Assembly (NCBI RefSeq): GCF_900102545.1
Contig: NZ_FNBN01000003.1
Span: 735,461 to 799,460, forward strand
Direction: 5' to 3'
From: Chitinophaga filiformis
Lineage (GTDB): Bacteria > Bacteroidota > Bacteroidia > Chitinophagales > Chitinophagaceae
DNA length: 64,000 bases
Shown here piece after piece: positions 36,294 through 46,700 of this stretch (position 1 is its first letter; each line of letters opens with the position of its first letter). A model generated the notes under the pieces. The model was given only the letters and a program-made list of their open reading frames with translations. It was not told the origin of the DNA and did not search any database. Position numbers and translations under genes: made by a program.

Positions 36294-36953
36294 CTATTTT
36301 AATGCACCAAAGCCAATGCCTGTACTATTACCTACCCCCACATGCCAGGCAAATTCAATCTGTTCAGGCGTACCTTCTATAATAACCGGGCAGATATTAA
36401 CCCTGTTCCCGATTTCTTTATACTTAATAATCTTTGTTCTGGGACTTGGATATGCCGCATCAAAAGCTACTCTGAGACCTTCACCGGGTAAGCCGGCAAT
36501 TGCTAGTTTTTTCTGAAGTGCTTCTGTCAGGTATTGGCTGGCATTGGGATCATTGTGCTCTATATGCTTTTCATTATTGTCCTGCCTTCTTTTAATAAGT
36601 ATTGGACTGGCGGTACGAAAAACTTCCTTGTTGGAAAAGACCGGAGGTGCTGTTATTTGTACTCCGGAAACCTTAATCCCGAACCCGATTACAGGGTCCA
36701 GCCTTATGCCATAAAGTATTCTTTTTAGTAATTTGTCATCATACGCGCTGATGAAGAAGGATGATCTGTCTGTAGTCCTGATGCCATGAGAACTTGTGTT
36801 TACTTGTTGGAACCACGAGAAGGAATAGAGACTGGTTTTGTCATGTACCTCATTTTCTGGACCTATCCATTTGTGAAGCACTCCGGTCAGGTAGTGTTGA
36901 TAATTGAAGGGCACCGTTTCAGTGCTCCTGGTGATCTGTAGGTGTAATCTCAT
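36294..36953 (-). CDS. cas6: Cas6 pre-crRNA endoribonuclease
   Basis: The 219-residue protein cuts the repeat RNA to leave the 8-nt ATTGAAAC tag. It opens with MRLHLQITRSTETVPFNYQHYLTGVLHKWIG, the standard Cas6 ferredoxin strand and helix with a candidate catalytic His. It ends with the glycine-rich loop GVGNSTGIGFGALK that defines the family. The ATG at 36953 is preferred to 37001, as it fits the family start. It is the first gene of the leftward cas operon. Confidence 0.93.
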   Translation of the reverse strand: MRLHLQITRSTETVPFNYQHYLTGVLHKWIGPENEVHDKTSLYSFSWFQQVNTSSHGIRTTDRSSFFISAYDDKLLKRILYGIRLDPVIGFGIKVSGVQITAPPVFSNKEVFRTASPILIKRRQDNNEKHIEHNDPNASQYLTEALQKKLAIAGLPGEGLRVAFDAAYPSPRTKIIKYKEIGNRVNICPVIIEGTPEQIEFAWHVGVGNSTGIGFGALK

Positions 36954-37181
36954 AGTAGTGAAATATTTATTGGAATCAAAATTCACCAGGTATGGGGACA
37001 TCGTATGAGCGCGATATTACTAAATGAAGACCTTGAATAGGTTAATTACATGTTAATAGGGAAAAATCCCCCTCGGCGTTAATCAAATAATTGCAGCCTG
37101 CGCTATCTGTATGTTGGGGCGCCTTCTTTTGCCTGGCGTAATATTTGAATCTTTCAGCTGTAACAATAAGCTGAGATCAAC

Positions 37182-37934
37182 ATGAATACGAAAGGTGAAT
37201 TCTATTCCGGCACAAGCGGACTGGTGCTGCCCGTAGCCAATAAACTAGGCTTCCTGCCAGCTTATAAAGATAAAAGCAGGCTTTCCTATTATGCTTCTAT
37301 GTTCAATAGCCTTGAGGTAAACAGCTCATTTTATAAAATTCCAATGGCGACAACTACAAGGCGGTGGGCAACAGAAGTACCAGCCGGATTTAAGTTTACA
37401 TTTAAATTATTCAGAGGAATTACTCATAATAAAGCACTTGCCTTCGAGGAAGCACTGGTAGAAAAGTTCATGCATGTAATAGACCAGGTAGGTGTCAAGA
37501 AAGGCGCCTTGTTGGTGCAGTTCCCGGCGAGTATACGCTTTGACAGTTTCTCACAGTTAGAACTCCTGCTGACTATCATTCGGGAATACGATCCGAAGAA
37601 AACATGGCAATTAAGTATTGAGTTCAGGCATATCTCATGGTATCGGAAAGAGACATATAAACTGTTGGCAAGATATCACGCAGCAATTGTCATTCACGAT
37701 ATGCCCAAATCCATTCCTCCTGAGGTAAAGTCCCGGCTTGACTTCGAGTATGTAAGATTTCACGGACCTGCAGGAGATTATAAAGGTGGGTATTCAGATG
37801 AGGTGTTACAAGGATATGCAGATAAGATCAATACCTGGTTAGCAGAAGGGAAGACTGTTTACGTCTATTTCAATAATACCATTGGCGATGCACTCAAAAA
37901 CTTGATAAAGCTCAATGAATCTATTGTGAAATAA
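37182..37934 (+). CDS. DUF72 family protein
   Basis: The 250-residue TIM-barrel-like protein shows the DUF72 (YecE) pattern: YSGTSGL at the start, FNSLEVNSSFYKIP, PAGFKFTFKLFRGITHNK, GALLVQFPASIRF, LSIEFRHISWY and YVRFHGPAGDYKGGYS. The biochemical role of the family is not settled. It begins a new transcription unit divergent from the cas operon and is followed 15 bp later by the bestrophin-like gene, so the two are probably co-transcribed. Confidence 0.93.
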   Translation: MNTKGEFYSGTSGLVLPVANKLGFLPAYKDKSRLSYYASMFNSLEVNSSFYKIPMATTTRRWATEVPAGFKFTFKLFRGITHNKALAFEEALVEKFMHVIDQVGVKKGALLVQFPASIRFDSFSQLELLLTIIREYDPKKTWQLSIEFRHISWYRKETYKLLARYHAAIVIHDMPKSIPPEVKSRLDFEYVRFHGPAGDYKGGYSDEVLQGYADKINTWLAEGKTVYVYFNNTIGDALKNLIKLNESIVK

Positions 37935-37949
37935 ACGCACATTTGTAAT

Positions 37950-38867
37950 ATGATCATCCGCAAAAGAGAACATTGGTTCAGAATGTTATTTGTATGGCAT
38001 GGGTCAGTGCTACCCAAGCTATTACCACGATTAATACTGTTATTCAGCATTGCTGTTGCCGTAGTCTATTTTCACGGAAGGCTCCTGACATACAAAATCC
38101 CATTGAACCCCGCGCCGTTCACCCTGTTTGGGATAGCGCTGGCCTTGTTCCTGGGTTTCCGCAACAATGCAAGCTATGACCGCTTTTGGGAGAGTCGTAA
38201 GCTTTGGGGAGCATTATTGAATGATACACGTTCCCTTACGAGGCAGGCATTATCTTTTACGAACTTCGCAGATGGCGACAAGACAGCACTCAGCTTCGTA
38301 CAGCTGTCGATCGCACTTACTTATGCACTGAAGCACCAGTTAAGAGGGACAGACGCGCAGGATGATCTGAAGAAAAGACTCTCAGAAACGCAGTTCGCAG
38401 TTGTTGAGAATGCACATTTCAAGCCTATTATTATCATGCGGTTGATGGCAGAATGGGTACAACATTTAAGGCTGCAGGGAAGGATAGACACTATTCAGCA
38501 GGTGGCTATTGATCAGAACCTGGATAAACTGTCTGATATAATAGGCGGTTGTGAGCGGATAGCATCTACGCCTATACCTTATAGCTATCGTGTACTATTG
38601 CACCGGACAGTCTACATATATTGTTTCCTGCTGCCGTTTGGATTGGTGGATAGCCTTAGCTGGTTTACGCCATTTATTGTGGCGTTTATTGCGTACACGT
38701 TTGTTGCGCTGGAAGCAATAGCGGATGAAATCGAAGATCCTTTTGGAACAGAAGCGAATGATCTTGCACTGAATGAGATGTGCCGGGTGATTGAAGGGAG
38801 TTTAACAGAGATGACCGGCGAACCGTGGCGTGATGGTGATGTTGTGAGAGGTAAGGTGATCGATTAG
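37950..38867 (+). CDS. Bestrophin-like anion channel (UPF0187/YneE)
   Basis: The 305-residue inner-membrane protein has helices near residues 22-45, 50-70, 215-240 and 240-262. The family segment LFLGFRNNASYDRFWESRKLWGALLNDTRSLTRQ is clear in outline, including FRNNASYDRFWE, which is invariant in bacterial bestrophins. EAIADEIEDPFGTEANDL near the C-terminus is the matching conserved region. Such proteins form pentameric anion-permeable channels. Length is normal and the gene is probably an operon with the DUF72 gene. Confidence 0.93.
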   Translation: MIIRKREHWFRMLFVWHGSVLPKLLPRLILLFSIAVAVVYFHGRLLTYKIPLNPAPFTLFGIALALFLGFRNNASYDRFWESRKLWGALLNDTRSLTRQALSFTNFADGDKTALSFVQLSIALTYALKHQLRGTDAQDDLKKRLSETQFAVVENAHFKPIIIMRLMAEWVQHLRLQGRIDTIQQVAIDQNLDKLSDIIGGCERIASTPIPYSYRVLLHRTVYIYCFLLPFGLVDSLSWFTPFIVAFIAYTFVALEAIADEIEDPFGTEANDLALNEMCRVIEGSLTEMTGEPWRDGDVVRGKVID

Positions 38868-39410
38868 CCACACACTGATTAGCATCAAAAATGCGAACAA
38901 TATAAGTACCTGGAAAACCATCACCAGGCATAGCTCCGCCAACCTACTTTTAAAGTGGGGGCAATACATGTCAAAATAATCTGTGCTGGCAAATTGAAAA
39001 ATATACAGACAAAGCTCCTCAACCAGCAGGAAGCCATTCGTAAACAGTGAAGACGGTTTTATGTAAGTAGCAACTCCTTCACCGTCTGACACCCCGGCAA
39101 ATTTTCCGCTATTATAGCCGATTCCAGGCCGATGGTAAGCCGACAGCAAGCTATCCGAGCGCTGCGGAAAGATTAACTAACTCCTATAGGTCTATCTTTT
39201 TGATGTGCCTGGTCGATTCAACTTAAACAGTAAAATCGCGGTCACTATATTTCGCGAAACCCATCGTCATGACACGATATACAGTGTACTGAGTTGCTGA
39301 ATATTTTACTTAATTTATTGATAATCATCTGGTATATTCGGTGGCATAGCTGTTGCGAAGAGTATTTGGACTTATAGCATATAAACCACCTTTTACTCAA
39401 AACTTACCTG
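38868..39410. other. Intergenic region, gene content uncertain
   Basis: No well-supported gene is seen. A 115-codon minus-strand frame (38802-39149) ends inside the bestrophin gene and includes one hydrophobic segment, but shows no family motif. The last 100 bp should hold the promoter of the gene at 39411. Confidence 0.45.
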
Positions 39411-40394
39411 ATGGAAACAAATAGCATGACTGTAGTGAATGTAGGACCAATACTGGAGGACCTGCTTACAACGATAAAAAAGGAAGCTATTCCTGAATAT
39501 GTTTACCTGAATCGTTCTGCTCCTGCACTTCATCGGAATGCGTTAGGCATCATGGAAGATACATTGCCTGAGATATTAGTGCTATTAGGTATTCGTAGCC
39601 TTATGGTGAATAGCAGTTATGATTACACCCCACTGAATACATTACGTATTGACATTCCCGAAGCTACGAAAGAAGAATATTTATGGCCCTATCTGAGAAA
39701 GGATGAAGTGATCAGAGAACTACAGTCCTTGTTCAGGAATTGCCGTATGGTAGGTTTTGATAACTGGGCGGCCATGTCAAGTGCTTCAAGTGTATGGGAT
39801 GGGCTGTTAAGTGACGTAATCAAGCCCCTTGAACGGAATGACCTTGAATTCCTGTTTTACCTTGGAGATCCGGTAGAGAAACTATCCTTCCAGGTCGGCG
39901 AGGCACTTGACATTGTAAGCGACTTTTCACAAAACGGACAGGTGACTTTTGCCCTTGATGAAGGGGAGGCCATTAACCTGTGGAAGATGCTTAATGGCGT
40001 TGGTAAGGATGTTTCATTGGGAGAACAAACCTATGTAGATTTCCGGAGGAAGTATTATTCCATTTTCAGAACAATGGATATTGCCCGTGTACTGATTTAT
40101 TCAGCCTCCACCGCAATGGTATTTACCGCGAAAGAGCAGTTTGCCATTACCCGGAAAATAGTGGATCATGAAATAGAAGTGGCTCCGGATGCACGTTTGA
40201 ATTATATTGTTGGCTTTAGTACAGGATTAGCCCTGGGGCTTAGCATGGCGCATTGTATCGCGCTGGGACTGATTGTATTCGGGGCACAGGGAGAACTGAA
40301 GGCAAGTCCGGAGAAAAAGGACCTCGTGAGGTATACAGAAGAGTGGATTGCTGATTTGCAAAAAACGGCTACTATAAACCTTTATGGGGAATAA
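39411..40394 (+). CDS. Protein of unknown function
   Basis: The 327-residue product has no signal peptide. A mainly helical C-terminal third contains one or two moderately hydrophobic segments (YIVGFSTGLALGLSMAHCIALGLIVFGAQG) that could be a membrane hairpin or a buried glycine-rich core. I recognise no catalytic motif. It has its own promoter region and a strong terminator 26 bp downstream, so it is monocistronic. Confidence 0.8.
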   Translation: METNSMTVVNVGPILEDLLTTIKKEAIPEYVYLNRSAPALHRNALGIMEDTLPEILVLLGIRSLMVNSSYDYTPLNTLRIDIPEATKEEYLWPYLRKDEVIRELQSLFRNCRMVGFDNWAAMSSASSVWDGLLSDVIKPLERNDLEFLFYLGDPVEKLSFQVGEALDIVSDFSQNGQVTFALDEGEAINLWKMLNGVGKDVSLGEQTYVDFRRKYYSIFRTMDIARVLIYSASTAMVFTAKEQFAITRKIVDHEIEVAPDARLNYIVGFSTGLALGLSMAHCIALGLIVFGAQGELKASPEKKDLVRYTEEWIADLQKTATINLYGE

Positions 40395-40420
40395 TCCAGG
40401 TGTAGTCTTAAATAATAGAA

Positions 40421-40458
40421 AAGAAGACCGTCTCAAATAGTTCTGAGACGGTCTTCTT
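40421..40458 (+). terminator. Strong intrinsic terminator
   Basis: AAGAAGACCGTCTCA (40421-40435) and TGAGACGGTCTTCTT (40444-40458) form a perfect 15-bp stem with an 8-nt loop and a following T-run. Confidence 0.85.
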
Positions 40459-40550
40459 TTTTAAGCTAATACCAGTTAACATCAGGAGCCGATTTTTAAA
40501 CGAAAAGTATGGAAATGCAGCTTTTCTGCATCTGGTTTATAAACTGCCTC

Positions 40551-41300
40551 ATGGATTTCCTGTTTATTCTGCTGTTATCCCTTCGGAGCTATGCTCCACC
40601 AGTCACTATTCACGTAGTGGTAGCATTATGCGACAACAAATACCAGGGCATCGTACCCGTGCCTGCTAAGATCGGAAATGGACAGGATCCTGCGAATAAT
40701 CTTTATTGGGGATGTGGTTATGGTGTCAAAACATTCCTGAAAAAACAGCCGGACTGGCAACTGGTAAAACTGATCAAACAGCCAGCGGCATACATTCACG
40801 AACGCCTCATCTTCAAACATCGCAGCTCAGGTGTTTACCTCGTTGCTGATGCTTATGACGGCGCCCGCATGAAGGAAGCTATCACCAATTTCCTGCGTTA
40901 TGCAGCAGGGCGGGATTGTACCCCCATTCCGGTAGATAATGATACGGTGCCCGCAGGTGGTGATGCCCGCTTGATCTGTTTCGTGGGGCATAACGGGCTG
41001 ATGGATCTGACACTGCCGGCTTATCCCGTAAAAGCAGATAGCCGCCCCCGTGATGTAGCTGTCTTCGCTTGCTACAGTAAATCCTACTTCTCAGAGCCTA
41101 TTCGCAAAACGGGCGCAAATCCGCTGATCTGGACTACACATCTCATGTCTCCCGAAGCCTATACGCTGGATGCAATGATAGACAGCTGGTTACAAAAGGA
41201 AAAGTCTGGACTCATCCAGGAAAAGGTGGCCCGGACTTATAATCAATATCAGCACTGCGGATTGACAGGGGCAAGGAGACTCTTTTCCACAGGATGGTAA
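40551..41300 (+). CDS. Secreted or anchored protein with caspase-like (clan CD) features
   Basis: The product is 249 residues from the ATG at 40551; another ATG at 40509 would add 14 residues. A hydrophobic N-terminus (MDFLFILLLSLRSYA) suggests export. I do not recognise a named family. The layout recalls caspase/gingipain-type peptidases: an opening strand VTIHVVVALCDN, a strand ending ICFVGHNGLMDL (possible catalytic His) and, about 30 residues later, DVAVFACYSKSYF (possible catalytic Cys), with GANPLIWTTHLMSPEAYT beyond. Fold and activity are inference from this spacing alone. The gene stands alone. Confidence 0.6.
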   Translation: MDFLFILLLSLRSYAPPVTIHVVVALCDNKYQGIVPVPAKIGNGQDPANNLYWGCGYGVKTFLKKQPDWQLVKLIKQPAAYIHERLIFKHRSSGVYLVADAYDGARMKEAITNFLRYAAGRDCTPIPVDNDTVPAGGDARLICFVGHNGLMDLTLPAYPVKADSRPRDVAVFACYSKSYFSEPIRKTGANPLIWTTHLMSPEAYTLDAMIDSWLQKEKSGLIQEKVARTYNQYQHCGLTGARRLFSTGW

Positions 41301-41394
41301 ACTAAATAAAATTTTCCCCTGCCGTCAACCCTACTGACATAGGGTTGTCACTCCTGTCATTCAACTTTGTCCTAAATACTAAAAACGGACATAT

Positions 41395-41760
41395 ATGACT
41401 ACACAGGAAATTGCAGACAAATATTATGAGCTGGCTTGTCAGAATAAATACGTCGAAATACAGGATGAGTACTATGGCGACAATGTAATATCCGTAGAAC
41501 CGGAACATGCGGCCTTAAAAGGAATGCAGATCGTTACAAAAGGGAAACCAGCGGTTGTTGCCAAAGGCGTAGCTTTTCGTGAATTAAGAGAAGAGCTTCA
41601 TAGTCAATCTTGTAGTGAGCCCCTGGTTGGAGGAGATTTCTTCAGTGTGATACTGAAGAGGGACATCACTTTTAAGAATAAGTCCCGTGTACAACTCGAG
41701 GAGATCGGTATATTCCAGGTTAGCGAAGGCAAGATTATATTGGAACAATTCTTTTATTAA
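41395..41760 (+). CDS. SnoaL-like domain protein
   Basis: The 121-residue cytosolic protein begins MTTQEIADKYYELACQNKYVEIQDEYY, the opening helices of the NTF2/SnoaL fold. It continues with strands FSVILKRDITFKNKSRVQLEEIGIFQVSEG in outline and ends EQFFY. Such small barrels may bind hydrophobic ligands or isomerise them; no activity can be inferred. It is unrelated in detail to the SnoaL-like protein at 3900. It stands alone, with a terminator downstream. Confidence 0.85.
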   Translation: MTTQEIADKYYELACQNKYVEIQDEYYGDNVISVEPEHAALKGMQIVTKGKPAVVAKGVAFRELREELHSQSCSEPLVGGDFFSVILKRDITFKNKSRVQLEEIGIFQVSEGKIILEQFFY

Positions 41761-41780
41761 TCGTAGGGTCTATTATAAAC

Positions 41781-41812
41781 AAAGGCTTCATGTCTGATGA
41801 TATGAAGCCTTT
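41781..41812 (+). terminator. Intrinsic terminator
   Basis: AAAGGCTTCAT (41781-41791) pairs perfectly with ATGAAGCCTTT (41802-41812) over 11 bp. It lies 20 bp after the SnoaL-like stop. Confidence 0.75.
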
Positions 41813-41875
41813 ATCTTATTCAATTTTGTGACACCGGTAGCTAAGCCACCCAATAAAGGCCGGCAGAGAGGGTAA

Positions 41876-41906
41876 TAAAAAAAGGCCGGAGAAATTCTCC
41901 GACCTT
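41876..41906 (-). terminator. Terminator of the minus-strand SusC/SusD unit
   Basis: Read on the minus strand, AAGGTCGGAGAA pairs with TTCTCCGGCCTT and is followed by a run of seven T. It lies about 70 bp after the SusD stop codon. Confidence 0.75.
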
Positions 41907-41976
41907 GGACCAGTGTACCTGGTAACGTGGGTTGAAACCTGCCAGATATGAAACCTGTAACAAAGCTATTTAGCGC

Positions 41977-43692
41977 TTAGTAGCCGGGATTCTGTTTTAA
42001 TATCCGCGAAGCGTTCAGCACATTCTGACCTAGAGGGAATATTGTCGTATGATCATCTGCATCCGGTTTTTTATCCCACCATGTGCCTGAATGAAAAACA
42101 CCCCAGCGTACCAGGTCTGTTCTTCTTCTGCCTTCTACAAGGAACTCACGGCCCCATTCATCCAACATTTCCTGATCTGTCAGCTGACTGCCATCGGCTT
42201 TGTACAGGCTGGGTGAACCAGCAGGATAGTTACGTGTTCGTACTGCGTTCAGCAAGGCGGCTGCACCTGCCCTGTCTTCAGCCCTGTATTTACATTCGGC
42301 ATAAGAGTAATAGATTTCTGCCAGCCTTATTTCTGCGTAGGCAGAACTTATTTTATTATCATCATTATTGGGATAGTAAGGATATTTTATTGGAAATACG
42401 CCTGAGTTATGGTCGCCATGGTTCATATTGGACTCTTTATCGCTGATCTTGGTACCCGGCGGTGTGTTCAGGAACATACCTACCTGATCACGTAAGAACA
42501 ACGGATAGGGCCCTTTATTACCTCTCACGGTGTCTGTATGCCCATCTGCGTTTACGTAAGGCAGATAACCATACAGGAACATACCTTCGCGCTTGCTGTT
42601 GCCCAGGTTTTTGTATTTTTTAAGACGGTAATCGTCAGGATAGCGCTGGAACTTTATGAACGGTTTACCCATTGTGAAAGTATACTCTACACTGTCCACA
42701 TCCCGGCCTGGCTGTAAAGCATACTTAGGGTTTGCTTCGCCGAAATCTGTAAAGCCAAGATAGCGGGTGGCCTGATAAGGCATCATCCAGAAGTACATAT
42801 CACTAGAATACTGCCAGTGTGTGAGTCCGAAACTTCCAGGGAAGCCAAAGAGGGTTTCTGCAGATTGACTGTTGTTATAATCAAACGGAGCGTCCCATCT
42901 GCTTTCCAGGGCATAACTACCATATTTGCCGTCAATGATATCCTGGCATACAGTTGCGCAGTCAGAGAACCTTTCCTTGCCGGTATATACTTTGGCATTG
43001 AGATAGAGGCGAACTAACAATGCAGCCGCACCTCCTTTTGTCCACCGGCCGATAGCGTTTGTACCCAGGTCCTGTCGGGTAGGCAGGGCAGGAATAGCAT
43101 CCTTCAGTTCCTTTTCAATGAAATCAAAAGCTTCCTGCGGTGTTACCTGTGGTCCGGATTGTGTTTCTCCTTTTACCTTGGTAACAATCACCATGTTCCT
43201 GTAAAGATCAAGTACGCGGATATTGAGCCATGCCCGCAACGTTTTCAGTTCTGCAATGTAATCATCCAGTTCTGCCTGGGTAAGGTTGAACTTACCCGGA
43301 TTCTGAATGCCCTGCAGATCTTCCAGGGAGTTGGTGGCCAGGTTGATGCCCTGATAGAGCGCATTCCAGGCGTCGCTGGTATAATTGTCGTTGGGAGTCC
43401 AGGTATGATAGTGTACCCGCTGATATTGCGCGCCGTCATACCAGTCGCCCTGCCTGTTGAGCGTCATCAGCTCATCTGTGCTGTTCTCCTGCAGCATGAA
43501 GGTAGAGCCACCCTGTATGCTCCAGTAAGAGTGTTCAAAGGGGCGGAGAAAGTCGCGTATCACATCCGCTTTCGTTTGCAGAAAGTTATCGGAGGTGATC
43601 CTGTCGTATAGTTTTTCATCGAGATTAGTACAGCTGCCGCTTAGCAGTAAACCTGCCAGCAGAATAGAACAGCTTTTTATATTGCGTAGCAT
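41977..43692 (-). CDS. SusD/RagB-like nutrient-binding lipoprotein
   Basis: The 571-residue surface lipoprotein has lipobox LSGSC followed by TNLDEK. SusD features include the TPR-like region with ELKTLRAWLNIRVLDLYRNM and the C-terminal signature EIRLAEIYYSYAECKYRAED, ALLNAVRTRNYP and EFLVEGRRRTDLVRWG. It is larger than the first SusD. It starts 18 bp after its SusC partner and completes the ECF-sigma/FecR-controlled uptake unit. No glycosidase gene is attached, so the ligand is uncertain. Confidence 0.96.
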   Translation of the reverse strand: MLRNIKSCSILLAGLLLSGSCTNLDEKLYDRITSDNFLQTKADVIRDFLRPFEHSYWSIQGGSTFMLQENSTDELMTLNRQGDWYDGAQYQRVHYHTWTPNDNYTSDAWNALYQGINLATNSLEDLQGIQNPGKFNLTQAELDDYIAELKTLRAWLNIRVLDLYRNMVIVTKVKGETQSGPQVTPQEAFDFIEKELKDAIPALPTRQDLGTNAIGRWTKGGAAALLVRLYLNAKVYTGKERFSDCATVCQDIIDGKYGSYALESRWDAPFDYNNSQSAETLFGFPGSFGLTHWQYSSDMYFWMMPYQATRYLGFTDFGEANPKYALQPGRDVDSVEYTFTMGKPFIKFQRYPDDYRLKKYKNLGNSKREGMFLYGYLPYVNADGHTDTVRGNKGPYPLFLRDQVGMFLNTPPGTKISDKESNMNHGDHNSGVFPIKYPYYPNNDDNKISSAYAEIRLAEIYYSYAECKYRAEDRAGAAALLNAVRTRNYPAGSPSLYKADGSQLTDQEMLDEWGREFLVEGRRRTDLVRWGVFHSGTWWDKKPDADDHTTIFPLGQNVLNASRILKQNPGY

Positions 43693-43710
43693 TTTCAGAC
43701 GGATTAGACT

Positions 43711-46700
43711 TTAGAAATTAAGTTGAAGACCAAAGAGCAGCTGCGTAGTAGCTGGATAGTAATTCAAACTGCTGTTGACCCCTGGATACAAACCATTCAC
43801 CGGAATAAGATCAGGATCTCCGCCGGTAAATTTCGAGAAGGTATACAGGTTCCTGGCTGTCAGGTATACACGCAGGGTGCTGAGATACCTGAACCGTACA
43901 GGCTGTGTATATCCCAGTGACACGTTATCTATCTTCACAAAGCTGCCGGATTCCAGGAAGTAGTCAGACAGGGCTGAACTGGTGGATGCGCTGGTCAGCT
44001 TTGAATATTTGCTGCCATCATAGGCGGTGGTCAGCACGTTGGCGTCCGACTGCGTTGCAGGCGTACCAAGATAGAATGCCACCGTGTTGAATACCTTGTA
44101 TCCAAAAGAGCCACGCAGGAAGATGTTCAGGTCCCAGTGTTTGTACGTAAACGTATTGCCCATGCTGGCAGTGAATTGTGGCAGCCCATTGCCTACAAAC
44201 TGTTTGTCGTCATTATTGGCCTTATCTGCCGTGATAATCTCTCCTTTTTTATTGTATACCAGCAGTGCACCATTGTCATTTACTCCGGCTGATTTCAGTG
44301 CATAGAAACTACCAATGCGTTTGTCTTCCTGTAAACGCTGCAGGTTACCAGGACTACCTGGTGCTGGCATGCCTACTACATCTATGTATTTCTGTCCCTT
44401 AAAAAGATCGTTGGAAAAGGAAACGAATTTATTGCTGTTGCTGGCGCCTGCAAAGGAAAGGTTGTAGGCGAAGTCCTTTTTCTTTATCACGCTGGCATTC
44501 AACTGTAACTCTATGCCGGAGTTTTTCATAGTACCCACATTGGCATAGGTCTGACCCTGGATGTTGGGCGGATTGGACACTGCGTAATATCCCAGCAGGT
44601 CTTTATTCGTGCGTATATAGTAGTTGAGGCTACCGGTAATGCGGCTATCCAGCACTTCGAAATCCATGCCCAGGTTAAAGTTCAGCGCTTTCTCCCAGTG
44701 CAGGTCGTAGTTGGTATTCTGGCTGGGGCCCCATACCTGGTAGGTAACGCCGTTGAATATGTAGTATCCGTAACCACTATAGGTATCCAGCGACAGATAA
44801 TTATCGAAGTCCTGGTTGCCGGTTTCTCCATAATCGGCCCTGAGCTTCAGTTCATTCAACCAGGAAATGCCCTGCATGAATTTTTCCTGGCTGATCCGCC
44901 ATGCAGCTGATACAGCCGGGAAATATCCCCATTTGTTATTGCGTCCGAATTTGGAAGAACCTTCCCTTCTGACGCTGGCAGCTAAGAAATATTTCTGATC
45001 CAGGTCATAGTTCAAACGGCCAAAGAAAGCTACCAACCTGGAGTCGTTCTTGTACGAGCCAACATTGTTCTGACCTTCTTCCAGGTTCCACAGACCAGAG
45101 CCCAGGTTATTCCAGGTCAATACATCAGACGGGAAATTTTCATTAGAGCCAGACAGGCCGGAATAGGTAAACTGCTGGAAGGAATAACCGCCGAGCAACC
45201 TGATAGCATGTCTGTCAAAATTCAGGGAATAGTTGCCAATCCACTCAAAGCTCTTCTGGTCACTCTCATCATATTTCTGTGAACCGGTATTCCTGCCAGT
45301 TCCGCCATTGATAGGAGCTACGTTGGTATTGGTGCTGGGCGTAAAATGCATTTCGCGGAAAACGGAGTTCACCTGACCTACCGTGAGGATAGTATTCAGG
45401 TTCTTCAACAGGTTTATTTTGAAGGATCCATTGATGTCCAGGTATTTGATATCCTGTTGCGCTAATACCGTTTTGGCTGCCTCCAATGGGTTGTTGGAGA
45501 AGAAGCCGGTTCTGATGTACGCGTATTTACCTGTACTGTCATAGGGAGACAGCGTAGGGTTTAGCGTCAGCGCATAATTGAAGCCTGAATAATCCGCCAT
45601 ATTGGTTTTGGCCATTCTGGGGGCAACATTCAGGTTCACGCTGTACAGACCATTGGCTGAACTGTGGTTCAGGTTGACGCGTGCGCCATATTCCTCTTTG
45701 GAAGAGCGGTAGTCAATACCATTGGCCTTCCGGTAATCGACAGACGCCATAAAATTGGTACGATCTGAGCCACCGGAAAACTGTAAGGTATGTTTCTGTG
45801 ACAGGGTAGGGTTCCTGCTTACCGTCTTCAGCCAGTCGGTATTACCACCATGATCCACACCGCGGTTGTGTGCCAGGAACTCATCCCTGGAAAGCACAGA
45901 CAATTTATTGGTGATGAAATCCAGGCCCATATATCCATCATAGAACAGACGGGAGTCGCCGGTACCTTTTTTAGTTGTGATAACGATTACGCCGTTGCTG
46001 CCACGTGTACCATATATGGCGGAAGCTGCACCGCCTTTCAGCACATCTATGGACTCGATATCGTTCTGGTTCAGGTTATCTATATTTCCGCCGGGAACGC
46101 CATTGATGACATACAAAGGTCCCAGACCTGCATTCCGGGAGGAAACGCCGCGCAATTGCACACTGGGGGTAGAGTTAGGATCTGCTGCAGCGCTATTGGC
46201 GATTGTAAGACCGGCCACTTTACCCTGCATGGACATCAGTGCGCCGTTGCCACCAACTGACAACAACTCTTTGGATGAGAGATGGGTAATGGCGCTGGAT
46301 ACTTCTTTTTTGTTTAGCGTACCATAACCCACACTTACCACATTCACGCCACCGAGGGTTGTACCGGACGCGGAAAGGGCTACCGTGATCTGGTTCCGGT
46401 TGCCTACTGCAATAGATCTTTCGGTATACCCGATATATGACACCAGTATTGTAATATTAGCGGCTGCATGTTGCAGGGTAAATTCCCCCTTGTCATTGGT
46501 AATGGCGCCATTGGTTGTGCCTTTGATGGCAACAGTAGCTCCGACCAGCGGAGCGCCGTCTTCATCAGTTACTTTTCCGCGGAGGAGGAAACTGGCAGGG
46601 GCTGTCGTGTCCCGCTGCTGCTGGCGGGCAGCTTCAATCAGCACCACTTTTTCCTTGATAGTATAGGTAACCGGCAGCCCTTTCAGGCTTTCATTCAGTG

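Noticed and set aside
38802..39149. 115-codon minus-strand frame with one hydrophobic segment
   Set aside because: It overlaps the end of the bestrophin gene and shows no family pattern; the hydrophobic stretch alone is not enough.
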